In this document: positions 28,538 to 36,476 of the stretch, one piece after another
Layout of the letters: each line of letters begins with the position of its first letter
Numbering within the stretch: position 1 is the first letter of the stretch
Assembly (NCBI GenBank): GCA_025056305.1
Contig: JANWWJ010000027.1
Span: 1 to 64,000, forward strand
Source of the DNA: Chitinophagales bacterium
Lineage (GTDB): Bacteria > Bacteroidota > Bacteroidia > Chitinophagales > UBA10324
DNA: 64,000 nucleotides
Direction of reading: 5' to 3'
Made by a program: the position numbers and the translations under genes
Notes under the pieces: model-generated
Database searches by the model: none
Told to the model about the DNA's origin: nothing
Seen by the model: only the letters and a program-made list of their open reading frames with translations

Positions 28538-29616
28538 CCGCAGCACAGCACCCCAAGGTGTATATCGTTCTGGTCAATTTCAATGGCCATTTCAACACCA
28601 TTGAAACCCTGGAGAGCCTGTCGCGGCAGACCTATCGAAATTTTCAAATAATAGTTGTTGATAATAATACGCCGGAATCCCTGGAATGGATTCGTCGCTG
28701 GGCAAGAGGTGAATGGATCCCTGAATTCAGCCCGCCTGAGCCTATCAAGCACCTGACTTATCCGCTCTGTCCCAAGCCGGTTGTTTATGTTTCTTATGAG
28801 GTAGCGGAAGCCGAGCAAGGAGGTAAGCCAGAGCTGGAACCAGAGCAAGAAGGTGCGTTTTGCTTTCCCCTTATTTTTATTCAAGCCCGAAGCGACATTG
28901 GCTTTGCCGGCGGCAACAACGTGGGGTCCAGGCTGGCACTGGCACGTGGCGATGCCGGTTATGTTTGGTTGCTCAACAACGATACCACGCTGGAGCCCGA
29001 TGCCTTGGAACGGCTCGTTGAAAAAGATCAGGAGTATCGTCGCCAAGGGCGGCGTGTGGGTATCATCGGATCCAAATTACGCTGGTATCGTTGGCCTGAT
29101 CGCATCAACGCCATCGGCGGAAGGTTTAACAAATGGACCACCTGGAGCTATCATTTGGGTTTGAATGAACCCGACCGCGGCCAGTTTGATCACGATGGAG
29201 TTCAATTTGACTATGTCTATGGGGCAAGCTTGTTCGTACGCACGGAATTTCTTCAGGAAGTCGGCCTGATGAATGAAGCCTATTATGCCTATTTTGAAGA
29301 GATGGATTGGGAAGTCAGGGGCCGAAGAAAAGGATGGGAGCATGGATATGCATGGCGTAGCATCATCTATCACAAACAGGGGGTCACCACCGGTAAGGAA
29401 ATTAAAGCGCGCCGCAGGCCGTTGTTCTTCATGTGCTGTAAGTACCGGGGTTGGTTGTTGTTTTACAGCTATTATTACCCCTACCTTATCTTCGCGCCTA
29501 TTCTACGTTTGTTGTTGAAAGCCGTTAAAAATTTATTGGAGGGCAATAGCCGCGAATCGTGGTTGATTCTTAAAATTCTTGCAGGAAAGCGAACGTGCAC
29601 ACGCAACATGAATTAG
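28534..29616 (+). CDS. Glycosyltransferase family 2
   Basis: 360 residues from ATG 28534, which overlaps the previous stop (ATGA); ATG 28528 is an alternative. GT-A fold signs: VYIVLVNFNG at the start, IIVVDNNTPES, the GFAGGNNVG block, the metal-binding WLLNNDTTLEPDAL, and the YFEEMDWEVRGR segment with the acceptor/base region. This is the rhamnosyltransferase-like GT2 group that often acts on O-antigens and capsules. A ~60-residue polar insertion (about 60-115) separates the first two motifs. One or two hydrophobic helices near the C-terminus could hold it at the membrane. Donor and acceptor are not predictable. Confidence 0.9.
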   Translation: MTAAQHPKVYIVLVNFNGHFNTIETLESLSRQTYRNFQIIVVDNNTPESLEWIRRWARGEWIPEFSPPEPIKHLTYPLCPKPVVYVSYEVAEAEQGGKPELEPEQEGAFCFPLIFIQARSDIGFAGGNNVGSRLALARGDAGYVWLLNNDTTLEPDALERLVEKDQEYRRQGRRVGIIGSKLRWYRWPDRINAIGGRFNKWTTWSYHLGLNEPDRGQFDHDGVQFDYVYGASLFVRTEFLQEVGLMNEAYYAYFEEMDWEVRGRRKGWEHGYAWRSIIYHKQGVTTGKEIKARRRPLFFMCCKYRGWLLFYSYYYPYLIFAPILRLLLKAVKNLLEGNSRESWLILKILAGKRTCTRNMN

Positions 29617-30944
29617 CCGGCCCACTGCCTGTAAGGCGGGCAGCCCTCGTCGATGTTTACCGAGCGTTACGCATCCTGGTAGCCTACTTGATTCTGGTGC
29701 GGGTATTCGGCACCATGATCAAGACACCGCTTACCCAATATTACTTTCTCTACGTAGGTCTGCCTTTGCTGTTCCTGGAAATCGGTTTCGGAGTCTTTTA
29801 CGTTTTGGATCGATTACTGGTTCATAAAGGAAAATTCAATGTTTATGAATTCGTTATCATTACCCTTTATGCCTATATGATGCTTCAGGGCGGGCTTGCT
29901 CCCTATTTTTTCTATGGTCAACCCATATTGACCGGTATGACCACCTACAAATTTTGGGGGATGATTTGGGACGGATTGATTGTTTTTTATTTATTGCGTA
30001 TCCGATTTCTGGACTTAACCATCATCCGCGACGCCTTGCTGTTTGGGGCGTGGTTTCAGCTGCCCATTTTTCTGTTGCTCATCTTCACTCTAAATCCTTC
30101 CCAGTATGCCGGCACCCTTTTCGTTTACTGCAATGAAGCTAAGGGTGGATGTCAGTTTGAATTTGAAATATTCTTTTTCTTGTTTGCTTCAATCTACTAC
30201 TACATCCGGCTGATCAAAACCAACAAACTGCACTACGGCCTGTTCTTTCTGATCTTTTTTAGTTATATATTTTTCATCAATCAAAAACGCGGCGTTTCTC
30301 TATCGTTGTTGGCAACGGTAGGTCTGTATTCCCTTTTCCACATGAGCCGCGACAAGCTTATTTACTATTCTTTGTTGGCCCTTTTGGCTGTCAGCATACT
30401 CATCACGGCACTCTATCTGTTCTATCCTGAGGTGCTGCAGCGTATTGTCAACACTTACACCAATGCGTTTATGGCCATCATGGGGGAGCGTACGGGCGAG
30501 GCATCGGCAGATGCACGCATCCGCCAGGGTCTGATTGCCATGAAATATTTAGACCGCTATCCGCTGGGCTGGATTTTTGGCAATGGAAAATTGGATACCG
30601 ATTGGGAGGGAACGCCTGTTGATTTTTTGCGGTTTTACGCCTCTGACCTTGGGGTGTTCGGGGTGATCTTTCAATATGGCATCATGGGCTGGCTCGTTGG
30701 CCTTTCCCTGATGTTCCTGTTTGCGCTGCGTAACCATCAGCGGGTTAAATGGCATCGAAACGAAAGTTTCTACGTAGCTGTCGTGTACTTTATCCTGTTT
30801 TTGTTCATCAGGGGCATTCCTACAGGAGGAAGTTTTTTTGACCCAGGTAGTGCTACAACAGCTACCTTTGTAGGCATACATTACTTTTTTTACTATGCTG
30901 AGTTACATCCGGAACGTGGCTACAAAACCCCGTTGACGGCCTGA
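29595..30944 (+). CDS. Wzy-like polysaccharide polymerase / O-antigen ligase-family membrane protein
   Basis: A 449-residue protein from a GTG at 29595, overlapping the glycosyltransferase by 22 bases. About ten to twelve hydrophobic helices are seen (for example ALRILVAYLILV, YYFLYVGLPLLFLEIGF, LIYYSLLALLAVSILITALYL). A large polar loop before the last third (ERTGEASADARIRQGLIAMKYLDRYPLGWIFGNGK) matches the active loop of Wzy/WaaL-type proteins, including a GNGK/DxG-like segment. It should join repeat units in the periplasm, together with the Wzz-like protein. Polymerase versus ligase cannot be decided from sequence alone; the exopolysaccharide setting favours Wzy. Confidence 0.82.
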   Translation: MHTQHELAGPLPVRRAALVDVYRALRILVAYLILVRVFGTMIKTPLTQYYFLYVGLPLLFLEIGFGVFYVLDRLLVHKGKFNVYEFVIITLYAYMMLQGGLAPYFFYGQPILTGMTTYKFWGMIWDGLIVFYLLRIRFLDLTIIRDALLFGAWFQLPIFLLLIFTLNPSQYAGTLFVYCNEAKGGCQFEFEIFFFLFASIYYYIRLIKTNKLHYGLFFLIFFSYIFFINQKRGVSLSLLATVGLYSLFHMSRDKLIYYSLLALLAVSILITALYLFYPEVLQRIVNTYTNAFMAIMGERTGEASADARIRQGLIAMKYLDRYPLGWIFGNGKLDTDWEGTPVDFLRFYASDLGVFGVIFQYGIMGWLVGLSLMFLFALRNHQRVKWHRNESFYVAVVYFILFLFIRGIPTGGSFFDPGSATTATFVGIHYFFYYAELHPERGYKTPLTA

Positions 30945-31891
30945 TGAGCACAGCATTACCCAATTTGATTATTGCCGGCGTTCATAAGGCAGGCACCACG
31001 TCGGTGTTTACTTATTTGGCTTTGCATCCGCAGGTGTGCGGTTCCACGATTAAAGAGATCGGCTATTTCATGCCCTTGCGTTACGGGGGGCCATTGCCGA
31101 AATGGGAAACATATTTGTCGCACTGGCATCATTGTCGCAATGAAGTCAAATACCGCTTGGAAGCCAGCCCGAGTTATCTATATGGCGGGGAGGCGATAGC
31201 TGAAGCAATTGCTCGGATGTTAGGCCCTGAGGTGCGTATCCTCATCCTGCTGCGTGAGCCGGTGGAACGGCTGTTTTCTTTCTACGAACGGAAAAAGGTC
31301 AACGCTTTCTTACCGTCGCACTTGAATTTCCGCCAGTTTGCTGAACAGTCGCTGCAGCGAGCCGAGTTATTACCCGATTTAGGAGGAGATGATGTGGAAT
31401 CGTTGTTACGCCGTGGCTTTCGCGAAGGATGTTATGTGGACTTCCTTCCCGCGTGGCTGGATCGTTTCGGCCCAAGGCTGCGCTTGATGTTTTTTGAGCA
31501 TCTGCGTCAGGATACAGCCGCATTCATGCGTGACCTTTGCCAGTGGCTGGATTTGGATTTTTCTGCATATCGGCCTCAAGATTTTGCTGTTGAAAATCAA
31601 ACTACCGGCGTGCGCTTCGCTTGGCTACACAGAAGCCTGCTGACTGTCAACAAAAAGTTTGAGGTCTTTTGGCGAAGAAACGTTGGATTAAAACGAACTT
31701 TGCGAAGCCTCTACAAGCGGATCAATGCCGTGGAGAGCAGGCGCGAGCGCCTTGCCGACGATGATCGGCAGTGGCTCGAAACAGCTTATTTGCCCTACAA
31801 CAGGCGGCTGGCAGTCTTGTTGAAACAACAGGGCATTACGACCTGGCCAGAATGGTTAGCAAAAGCTGCATATGCCTCACAACCTGCCTAA
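30944..31891 (+). CDS. Sulfotransferase-like protein 5
   Basis: 315 residues; the ATG shares one base with the polymerase stop (TGATG). Motifs: HKAGTTS at 14-20 with Ala in place of Ser in the 5'-phosphosulfate loop, IKEIGYF, and 3'-phosphate-binding REPVERLFSFY (R104, S112). It is the most divergent of the six locus members: it lacks the RDLSSWL-like tail and ends WPEWLAKAAYASQPA. It may recognise another acceptor position. No signal peptide. It overlaps the next sulfotransferase gene by 20 bases. Confidence 0.87.
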   Translation: MSTALPNLIIAGVHKAGTTSVFTYLALHPQVCGSTIKEIGYFMPLRYGGPLPKWETYLSHWHHCRNEVKYRLEASPSYLYGGEAIAEAIARMLGPEVRILILLREPVERLFSFYERKKVNAFLPSHLNFRQFAEQSLQRAELLPDLGGDDVESLLRRGFREGCYVDFLPAWLDRFGPRLRLMFFEHLRQDTAAFMRDLCQWLDLDFSAYRPQDFAVENQTTGVRFAWLHRSLLTVNKKFEVFWRRNVGLKRTLRSLYKRINAVESRRERLADDDRQWLETAYLPYNRRLAVLLKQQGITTWPEWLAKAAYASQPA

Positions 31892-32756
31892 CTTCTTTAT
31901 CGTAGGTGCACCTAAAGCGGGTACTACATCGCTGTATCAGTACCTGTGCCGCCATCCGGAAGTCTTCATGTCACCCATCAAAGAACCCAATTTTTTCTGC
32001 TACGAGGACACGCGGGCTCAGAACTTATATCACAAAGAAAAAGGGATTGGCGATTGGGATCGCTATGTCCAGCTGTTTGACGGTGCCAACGGAAGCCACA
32101 AAGCCATTGGCGAAGCCAGTGTGGCATATTTGTTTTATCCTAAAGTACCGTGGAGAATCCGGGAAAAAATCCCGGGGGCCCGCATCGTCATATCGCTGCG
32201 CAATCCGGTGGATCGCGCCATCTCTCATTATTTTATGGAGTACAAGCTTGGCTATGTCCATGTGCCTTTAGCAGATATTGTCTTTCGCCGCACCCGGCAT
32301 CCCCGTGCCGCCTTATGGTACCAACAGTATGTAGAGCTGGGGTTTTATTACGAGCAGGTAAAGCGCTACCTTGAGGTCTTTCCACCGGAGCAGGTAAAAA
32401 TTTTTATATATGAAGAATGGATAGCAAATCTTCAAGAAGGTCTTCGCGCTCTTTATGAGTTTTTGCAGCTCAGTACAACATATCTGCCTGAAGGCAATCC
32501 GCGTTACAATCCGTTTTCATTGCCCCGCAACCGGTTGCTTCATTTGCTCTACACGCAGAAGGGACTGCGTCGCCTGGCCCGTATGGTGTTACCTGAAGAG
32601 CTTGTGTACCGGGTCAAGCAGTGGGTTTTGACCAGTAATCGCCCCATGGATGTAGGCGATGAGGTACGGGCTGAGCTCACCCGCCTTTACCGAGAGGATA
32701 TAGCGCGGCTGGAAGACCTGTTGAACCAAAAGCTCACAGTCTGGTATGCAACTTGA
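31872..32756 (+). CDS. Sulfotransferase-like protein 6
   Basis: 294 residues, ATG at 31872 inside the end of sulfotransferase 5. Motifs: PKAGTTS at 14-20, IKEPNFF, 3'-phosphate-binding RNPVDRAISHY (R110, S118), ELGFYYEQVKRYLEVFP (a block nearly shared with proteins 3 and 4), and a tail NQKLTVWY that is a weak form of the NRDLSSWL ending. Probably an active PAPS-dependent enzyme of the same carbohydrate-sulfotransferase-like group. It overlaps the GT4 gene by 11 bases. Confidence 0.88.
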   Translation: MPHNLPNFFIVGAPKAGTTSLYQYLCRHPEVFMSPIKEPNFFCYEDTRAQNLYHKEKGIGDWDRYVQLFDGANGSHKAIGEASVAYLFYPKVPWRIREKIPGARIVISLRNPVDRAISHYFMEYKLGYVHVPLADIVFRRTRHPRAALWYQQYVELGFYYEQVKRYLEVFPPEQVKIFIYEEWIANLQEGLRALYEFLQLSTTYLPEGNPRYNPFSLPRNRLLHLLYTQKGLRRLARMVLPEELVYRVKQWVLTSNRPMDVGDEVRAELTRLYREDIARLEDLLNQKLTVWYAT

Positions 32757-33924
32757 CAACGGGCCGGCCATCGCTATGATAGAGCCCATCGGTGGTCACA
32801 GCGGCAATGATTTCTACGATTTTGGCCTTTGCAAAGCCATTGCCGACCAGGGCATCCGCGTCGTTTTCTACACCTGTGATGAAACTACCCTTGATCAGCA
32901 GTTTGCGTTTTCTTTCCCTACCGTTAAGCCTTACCGCCGCATCTACGGCCGCGATCCCAAGTGGCTGCGTGGCTTTCGCTACGCGGCTGGCTCCTGGCAG
33001 GCAGCAACCCATGCGGCACGTCAAGGCCTCAACATCGCGCACGTGCACATTTACCATTTTGCCTGGCGTGAGCTGCTCAACATAATGTTGTTTCGCCTGC
33101 GGGGGCTACGGATTGTAGCTACCATTCACGACGTGGAAAATTTTGAAACCTTCGGAAACCAGCCGAAGCACACCAATCACGCCGTATTCATGAAGCAGAT
33201 TGACCGAATCGTCGTGCACAGTGAGTATGCAAAACAATGCATATTAAAATACTTTATTAATTACCCTCAGGAACGCATTGATATTGTTCCGCATGGCGAC
33301 ACGGATTTCTTGTTCAAAAATCCTCTCAGCCGCCAGGAAGCACGAGCCCGGTTACAGCTTCCGCAACAAGGCCGCATTGTTTTATTTTTTGGTCAAATCA
33401 AAAAAGTAAAAGGCCTGGACGTATTGTTGCAGGCATGGGTGCATGTCCGACAGCAGCAGCCGCAAGCGCGGCTGGTGGTGGTGGGCAGACCGTGGAAAGT
33501 AGAGCAGCAGCTGTTCGACCAAATCGTAGAACAACATCAATTGCAGGATAGTGTGGTGCTGAATTACCAATACGTTCCCAACGAGCTGATTCCCGTTTAT
33601 TATGCGGCTGCTGACCTGGTGGTGCTGCCCTATCGGGAGATTTACAGCAGTGGCGTGATGGTACGTTCGCTGGACTACGGCGCTGCCATTCTAGCCAGCG
33701 ATCTGCCAGCCTTTCGGGACATCATCACCGATAACGAAAATGGCTTGCTGTTCCGTACAGAAGATTCCCGTCATTTAGCCGAACGGATTTTGGAAGTGCT
33801 CAACGACGACGAGCGGCTGCAGCGTCTGCGGCAGCGGGCAATCGAAACTGCTGAGCGGAAATTTTCGTGGAACTACATAGGCAGCACGATGGCTGATGTG
33901 TACAAAAAAGTATTATATGAATGA
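32746..33924 (+). CDS. Glycosyltransferase family 4
   Basis: A 392-residue GT-B enzyme. Seen: an N-terminal acceptor domain with GGHSGNDFYDFG, the linker motif IDIVPHGD, the start of the C-terminal domain IVLFFGQIKKVKGLDVLLQAW, and the donor-binding region EIYSSGVMVRSLDYGAAILASDLPAFRDII, which keeps the spacing of the usual E-x7-E motif but has lost the second Glu (EIYSSGVMVRS). Retaining sugar transfer to the growing repeat unit is expected. It and the GT2 are the only sugar transferases in the locus core, too few for the number of sugar-nucleotide genes, so others must lie outside the window. Confidence 0.9.
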   Translation: MQLDNGPAIAMIEPIGGHSGNDFYDFGLCKAIADQGIRVVFYTCDETTLDQQFAFSFPTVKPYRRIYGRDPKWLRGFRYAAGSWQAATHAARQGLNIAHVHIYHFAWRELLNIMLFRLRGLRIVATIHDVENFETFGNQPKHTNHAVFMKQIDRIVVHSEYAKQCILKYFINYPQERIDIVPHGDTDFLFKNPLSRQEARARLQLPQQGRIVLFFGQIKKVKGLDVLLQAWVHVRQQQPQARLVVVGRPWKVEQQLFDQIVEQHQLQDSVVLNYQYVPNELIPVYYAAADLVVLPYREIYSSGVMVRSLDYGAAILASDLPAFRDIITDNENGLLFRTEDSRHLAERILEVLNDDERLQRLRQRAIETAERKFSWNYIGSTMADVYKKVLYE

Positions 33925-34909
33925 AGGTGCTGTTGTATGGATTACGGGTGCTGCCGGCTTGGTCGGATCCCACCTTATTGAGGCCTTGCATCAACATGTT
34001 CCGCCTCATCGCCTGATTGGCACGTGGCATCGCCCCACTGTAGATCTGGATGACATCTTGCCGTTATGTACTGCCGAGCCCCTCGACGTTACCGATGGCG
34101 AAGCCGTCGCGGCGAGCCTCAACCGACACCGACCAGAGGTAATCTACCATCTGGCTGCGCAAAGCTATCCCACCGTTTCCTGGGAGCAACCGGTAGAAAC
34201 CATGAACGTTAATATTAATGGAACGGTGCATGTGTTTGAGGCGATTCGCCGCATCCGGCAAGCTGATCGCAGCTATGATCCTATGGTGGTTGTGGCCTGC
34301 AGCAGTGCGGAGTATGGAGCATCGCTAACTCCGGAGCATGTTCCCGTTCGCGAAGATGCGCCTTTGCTGCCCTTGCATCCCTACGGCGTCAGTAAGGTAG
34401 GGCAAGACCTGCTGGCGTTTCAATACTGGAAGAATTTTGGCATCCGCTGTGTTCGCGTCCGCATCTTCAATACCACAGGTCCTCGCAAGAAAAATGATGT
34501 CGTTAGCGACTTTGTGCAGCGGGCTTTTGCCATCAGTCGTGGAGAACAAGAGGTATTTCGTGTAGGTAATCTCTCGACCCGTCGGGCGATTACAGATGTG
34601 CGCGACTTGGTGGCAGCACTTATTTCGTTAGCTCAAAAAGGAGAACCGGGCGAGGTTTATAATGTCAGCGGCGATCGTGTTTACCTGATTGCTGACCTGA
34701 TTCCTTTGGTGGAACGCGCTGCAGGTGTCAAACTGAATGTAGTAGAAGATCCTGCCCTTCGGCGGCCCAGCGATGAACCTGTTATTGTCGGCGACAGCAG
34801 TAAGCTCAAGGCCTGCACCGGCTGGCAGCAGCACTTTACTTTGGAGCAGACCATTCAAGATATGTTCGCTTATTTGCAAAAAAAGGCTGCAATACACATG
34901 CTGCGTTGA
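33917..34909 (+). CDS. GDP-mannose 4,6-dehydratase/reductase-like SDR enzyme
   Basis: 330 residues from ATG 33917, overlapping the GT4 stop by eight bases; an upstream in-frame codon at 33896 would overlap by 29. Extended SDR: GAAGLVGSH near the N-terminus, HLAAQSYPTVSWEQP (a signature of the GDP-mannose dehydratase/RMD branch), CSSAEYG and catalytic Y-x3-K in YGVSKVGQD, then RIFNTTGPRK. It resembles GDP-4-keto-6-deoxymannose reductase (RMD) and Gmd. No second enzyme of a GDP-sugar route is present, so the exact reaction is open. Last gene of the overlapping run. Confidence 0.8.
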   Translation: MNEGAVVWITGAAGLVGSHLIEALHQHVPPHRLIGTWHRPTVDLDDILPLCTAEPLDVTDGEAVAASLNRHRPEVIYHLAAQSYPTVSWEQPVETMNVNINGTVHVFEAIRRIRQADRSYDPMVVVACSSAEYGASLTPEHVPVREDAPLLPLHPYGVSKVGQDLLAFQYWKNFGIRCVRVRIFNTTGPRKKNDVVSDFVQRAFAISRGEQEVFRVGNLSTRRAITDVRDLVAALISLAQKGEPGEVYNVSGDRVYLIADLIPLVERAAGVKLNVVEDPALRRPSDEPVIVGDSSKLKACTGWQQHFTLEQTIQDMFAYLQKKAAIHMLR

Positions 34910-34952
34910 AACGGTTTTTTGTAATTTCCGTAAGCAAGCGAAATCGACAGCT

Positions 34953-35381
34953 ATGAAGGTGCGGGAGATTTTGCGGCAGAAAGGCTCAGCAGTGGTGTCG
35001 GTGCCACCGACGGCCACCGTGCTTGACGCTCTAAAGGTGATGGCAGAAAAAAACATTGGTGGTGTGCTGGTCATGGACGGGGAAAAAGTGCTTGGCATTT
35101 TCACCGAACGCGACTATGCCCGAAAAATCGTTTTAAAGGGAAAGACCTCAGCCGAAAGCCGCATCAGTGAAGTGATGGTCACCGAGCTGGTGACCGTCAC
35201 GCCCGATCACGATACCTCAGACTGCATGAAACTGATGACGACCAATGCCATTCGCCACCTGCCGGTTATGGAAAACGGCAAGCTGGTAGGACTTATTTCT
35301 ATCGGTGATGTGGTAAAGGCGGTTATCGACGAACAGCAATCTACCATTCAACATTTGGAACAGTACATTGCGGGCAGTTAG
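34953..35381 (+). CDS. Two-CBS-domain protein
   Basis: 142 residues, starting at the ATG at 34953; an open frame continues upstream to 34773 but lies inside the previous gene and has no family resemblance. Two CBS motifs: residues ~5-65 (ILRQKGSAVVSVPPTATVLDAL ... GIFTERDYARK) and ~75-135 (VMVTELVTVTPDHDTSDC ... GLISIGDVVKAV). CBS pairs bind adenosyl nucleotides (AMP, ATP, SAM) and regulate partner proteins. As a stand-alone protein its partner is unknown. A link to adenine-nucleotide status from PAPS use would be speculation. Confidence 0.92.
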   Translation: MKVREILRQKGSAVVSVPPTATVLDALKVMAEKNIGGVLVMDGEKVLGIFTERDYARKIVLKGKTSAESRISEVMVTELVTVTPDHDTSDCMKLMTTNAIRHLPVMENGKLVGLISIGDVVKAVIDEQQSTIQHLEQYIAGS

Positions 35382-35409
35382 GCTGCCGTTGCGGGGCAAG
35401 GCGCCCGCG

Positions 35410-35417
35410 TATCTTCG
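35410..35417 (+). promoter_or_regulatory. Promoter -7 box, TTCG variant (TATCTTCG)
   Basis: Seven bases before the ATG at 35424, identical to the boxes at 10405, 25730 and 27566. It shares promoter type with the locus core although sulfotransferase 7 is a different subfamily. Confidence 0.5.
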
Positions 35418-35423
35418 CCATTC

Positions 35424-36428
35424 ATGAATATGATTTTTGTTGTCGGCAACAGCCGCAGCGGCACTACCATGATGGGCCGCATTTTAAACAACCATCCGCG
35501 CATCCATACTTTTCCCGAACTGCATTTTTTTGAACAGCTCTGGTCAACAGCAGATCGACAACGTCGGCTGAACAAGGATGAGGCAGCACGCCTGGCTGCT
35601 TTGCTGCTTAACATAGCCCGGGAAGGCTACTTTGCCCGTCGGCATATTGAAGATTATTTGGCGGAAGCAAAAAAACTGTTGGCCTCAAGCGGGGTATCGA
35701 CTCCTTTGGCCAGCGATGTCTTTGCTGCCGTCGTTCAATACGAAACGCGAAGGTTAGGAAAAGAAATGGGCTGTGATCAGACCCCGCAGAATGTTTTTTA
35801 TATAAAAGAAATACTTGAATTATTTCCAGAATCACGGTTCATTAACATGGTGCGCGACCCGCGCGATGTGCTGTTGTCCCAAAAACGTAAATGGCGGCGG
35901 CGCTTTCTCGGGGGCACACATGCCACGTGGTATGAGACCGTCCGTGCTTGGGTCAACTACCATCCCTATACCATCAGCAGGCTGTGGGTGGCTGCGGTGC
36001 GGGCAGCCAGGCGCATGCAGCACCCTAATGTGCTCACCGTTCAATTTGAACGGTTGCTTGCCCATCCTGATGATGTCATCGCTGCGGTATGTGCCCACGT
36101 GGGGGTGGACTTTTTGGCGGCTATGAAAGAAGTGCCGCAGGTGGGATCATCCAGTGGTCACGACCGAAGTGAGGTTAAAGGAATAAATGCTGAACGTGCC
36201 CAAAGCTGGAAACGCGGCGGTTTATCCCCTACTGAGCTCTGGATTTGCCAAAAGGTGTGCTGCGCGCAAATGGAAGCATTTGGTTACAAACCTGTCGACG
36301 TACGGCCTGATCCCTTGTTGTTGCTGTGGTATGTGTTTCTGTGGCCGTTGAAACTTGCGGCTGCTTTTATCATGAATTTGCATCGCATGAAAAATATTAT
36401 GGAAACGTTGAAAAAACGTTTGAGTTAA
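35424..36428 (+). CDS. Sulfotransferase-like protein 7 (different subfamily)
   Basis: A 334-residue protein with the 5'-phosphosulfate loop RSGTTM at 11-16 (VGNSRSGTTMMGRIL) and 3'-phosphate-binding RDPRDVLLS (R144, S152). These match the Sulfotransfer_3 type rather than the heparan-like group of proteins 1-6. Unlike those it ends with a hydrophobic helix (~297-315, LLLLWYVFLWPLKLAAAFIM) followed by a basic tail, so it may be bound to the inner membrane. It has its own promoter box. It could modify the same polymer or another acceptor such as a lipid or protein. An alternative start at Met3 is possible. Confidence 0.85.
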   Translation: MNMIFVVGNSRSGTTMMGRILNNHPRIHTFPELHFFEQLWSTADRQRRLNKDEAARLAALLLNIAREGYFARRHIEDYLAEAKKLLASSGVSTPLASDVFAAVVQYETRRLGKEMGCDQTPQNVFYIKEILELFPESRFINMVRDPRDVLLSQKRKWRRRFLGGTHATWYETVRAWVNYHPYTISRLWVAAVRAARRMQHPNVLTVQFERLLAHPDDVIAAVCAHVGVDFLAAMKEVPQVGSSSGHDRSEVKGINAERAQSWKRGGLSPTELWICQKVCCAQMEAFGYKPVDVRPDPLLLLWYVFLWPLKLAAAFIMNLHRMKNIMETLKKRLS

Positions 36429-36457
36429 AGGTCATGCGGTTAAGCATAAGGTCAAGC

Positions 36458-36465
36458 TAAATTTG
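36458..36465 (+). promoter_or_regulatory. Promoter -7 box (TAAATTTG) for asd
   Basis: A perfect TAnnTTTG 11 bases before the ATG at 36477, in the 48-base gap after sulfotransferase 7. It marks asd as independently transcribed. Confidence 0.5.
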
Positions 36466-36476
36466 TTGCCGTTGCT

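Noticed and set aside
10417-34909. Horizontal acquisition of the whole polysaccharide locus by a mobile element
   Set aside because: No transposase, integrase, attachment repeats or clear composition jump were seen in the locus, and the one tRNA gene (40019) is outside it with no repeat of its 3' end noticed.
34773-34952. Upstream extension of the CBS protein
   Set aside because: Lies within the SDR gene in another frame; the family start is at 34953.
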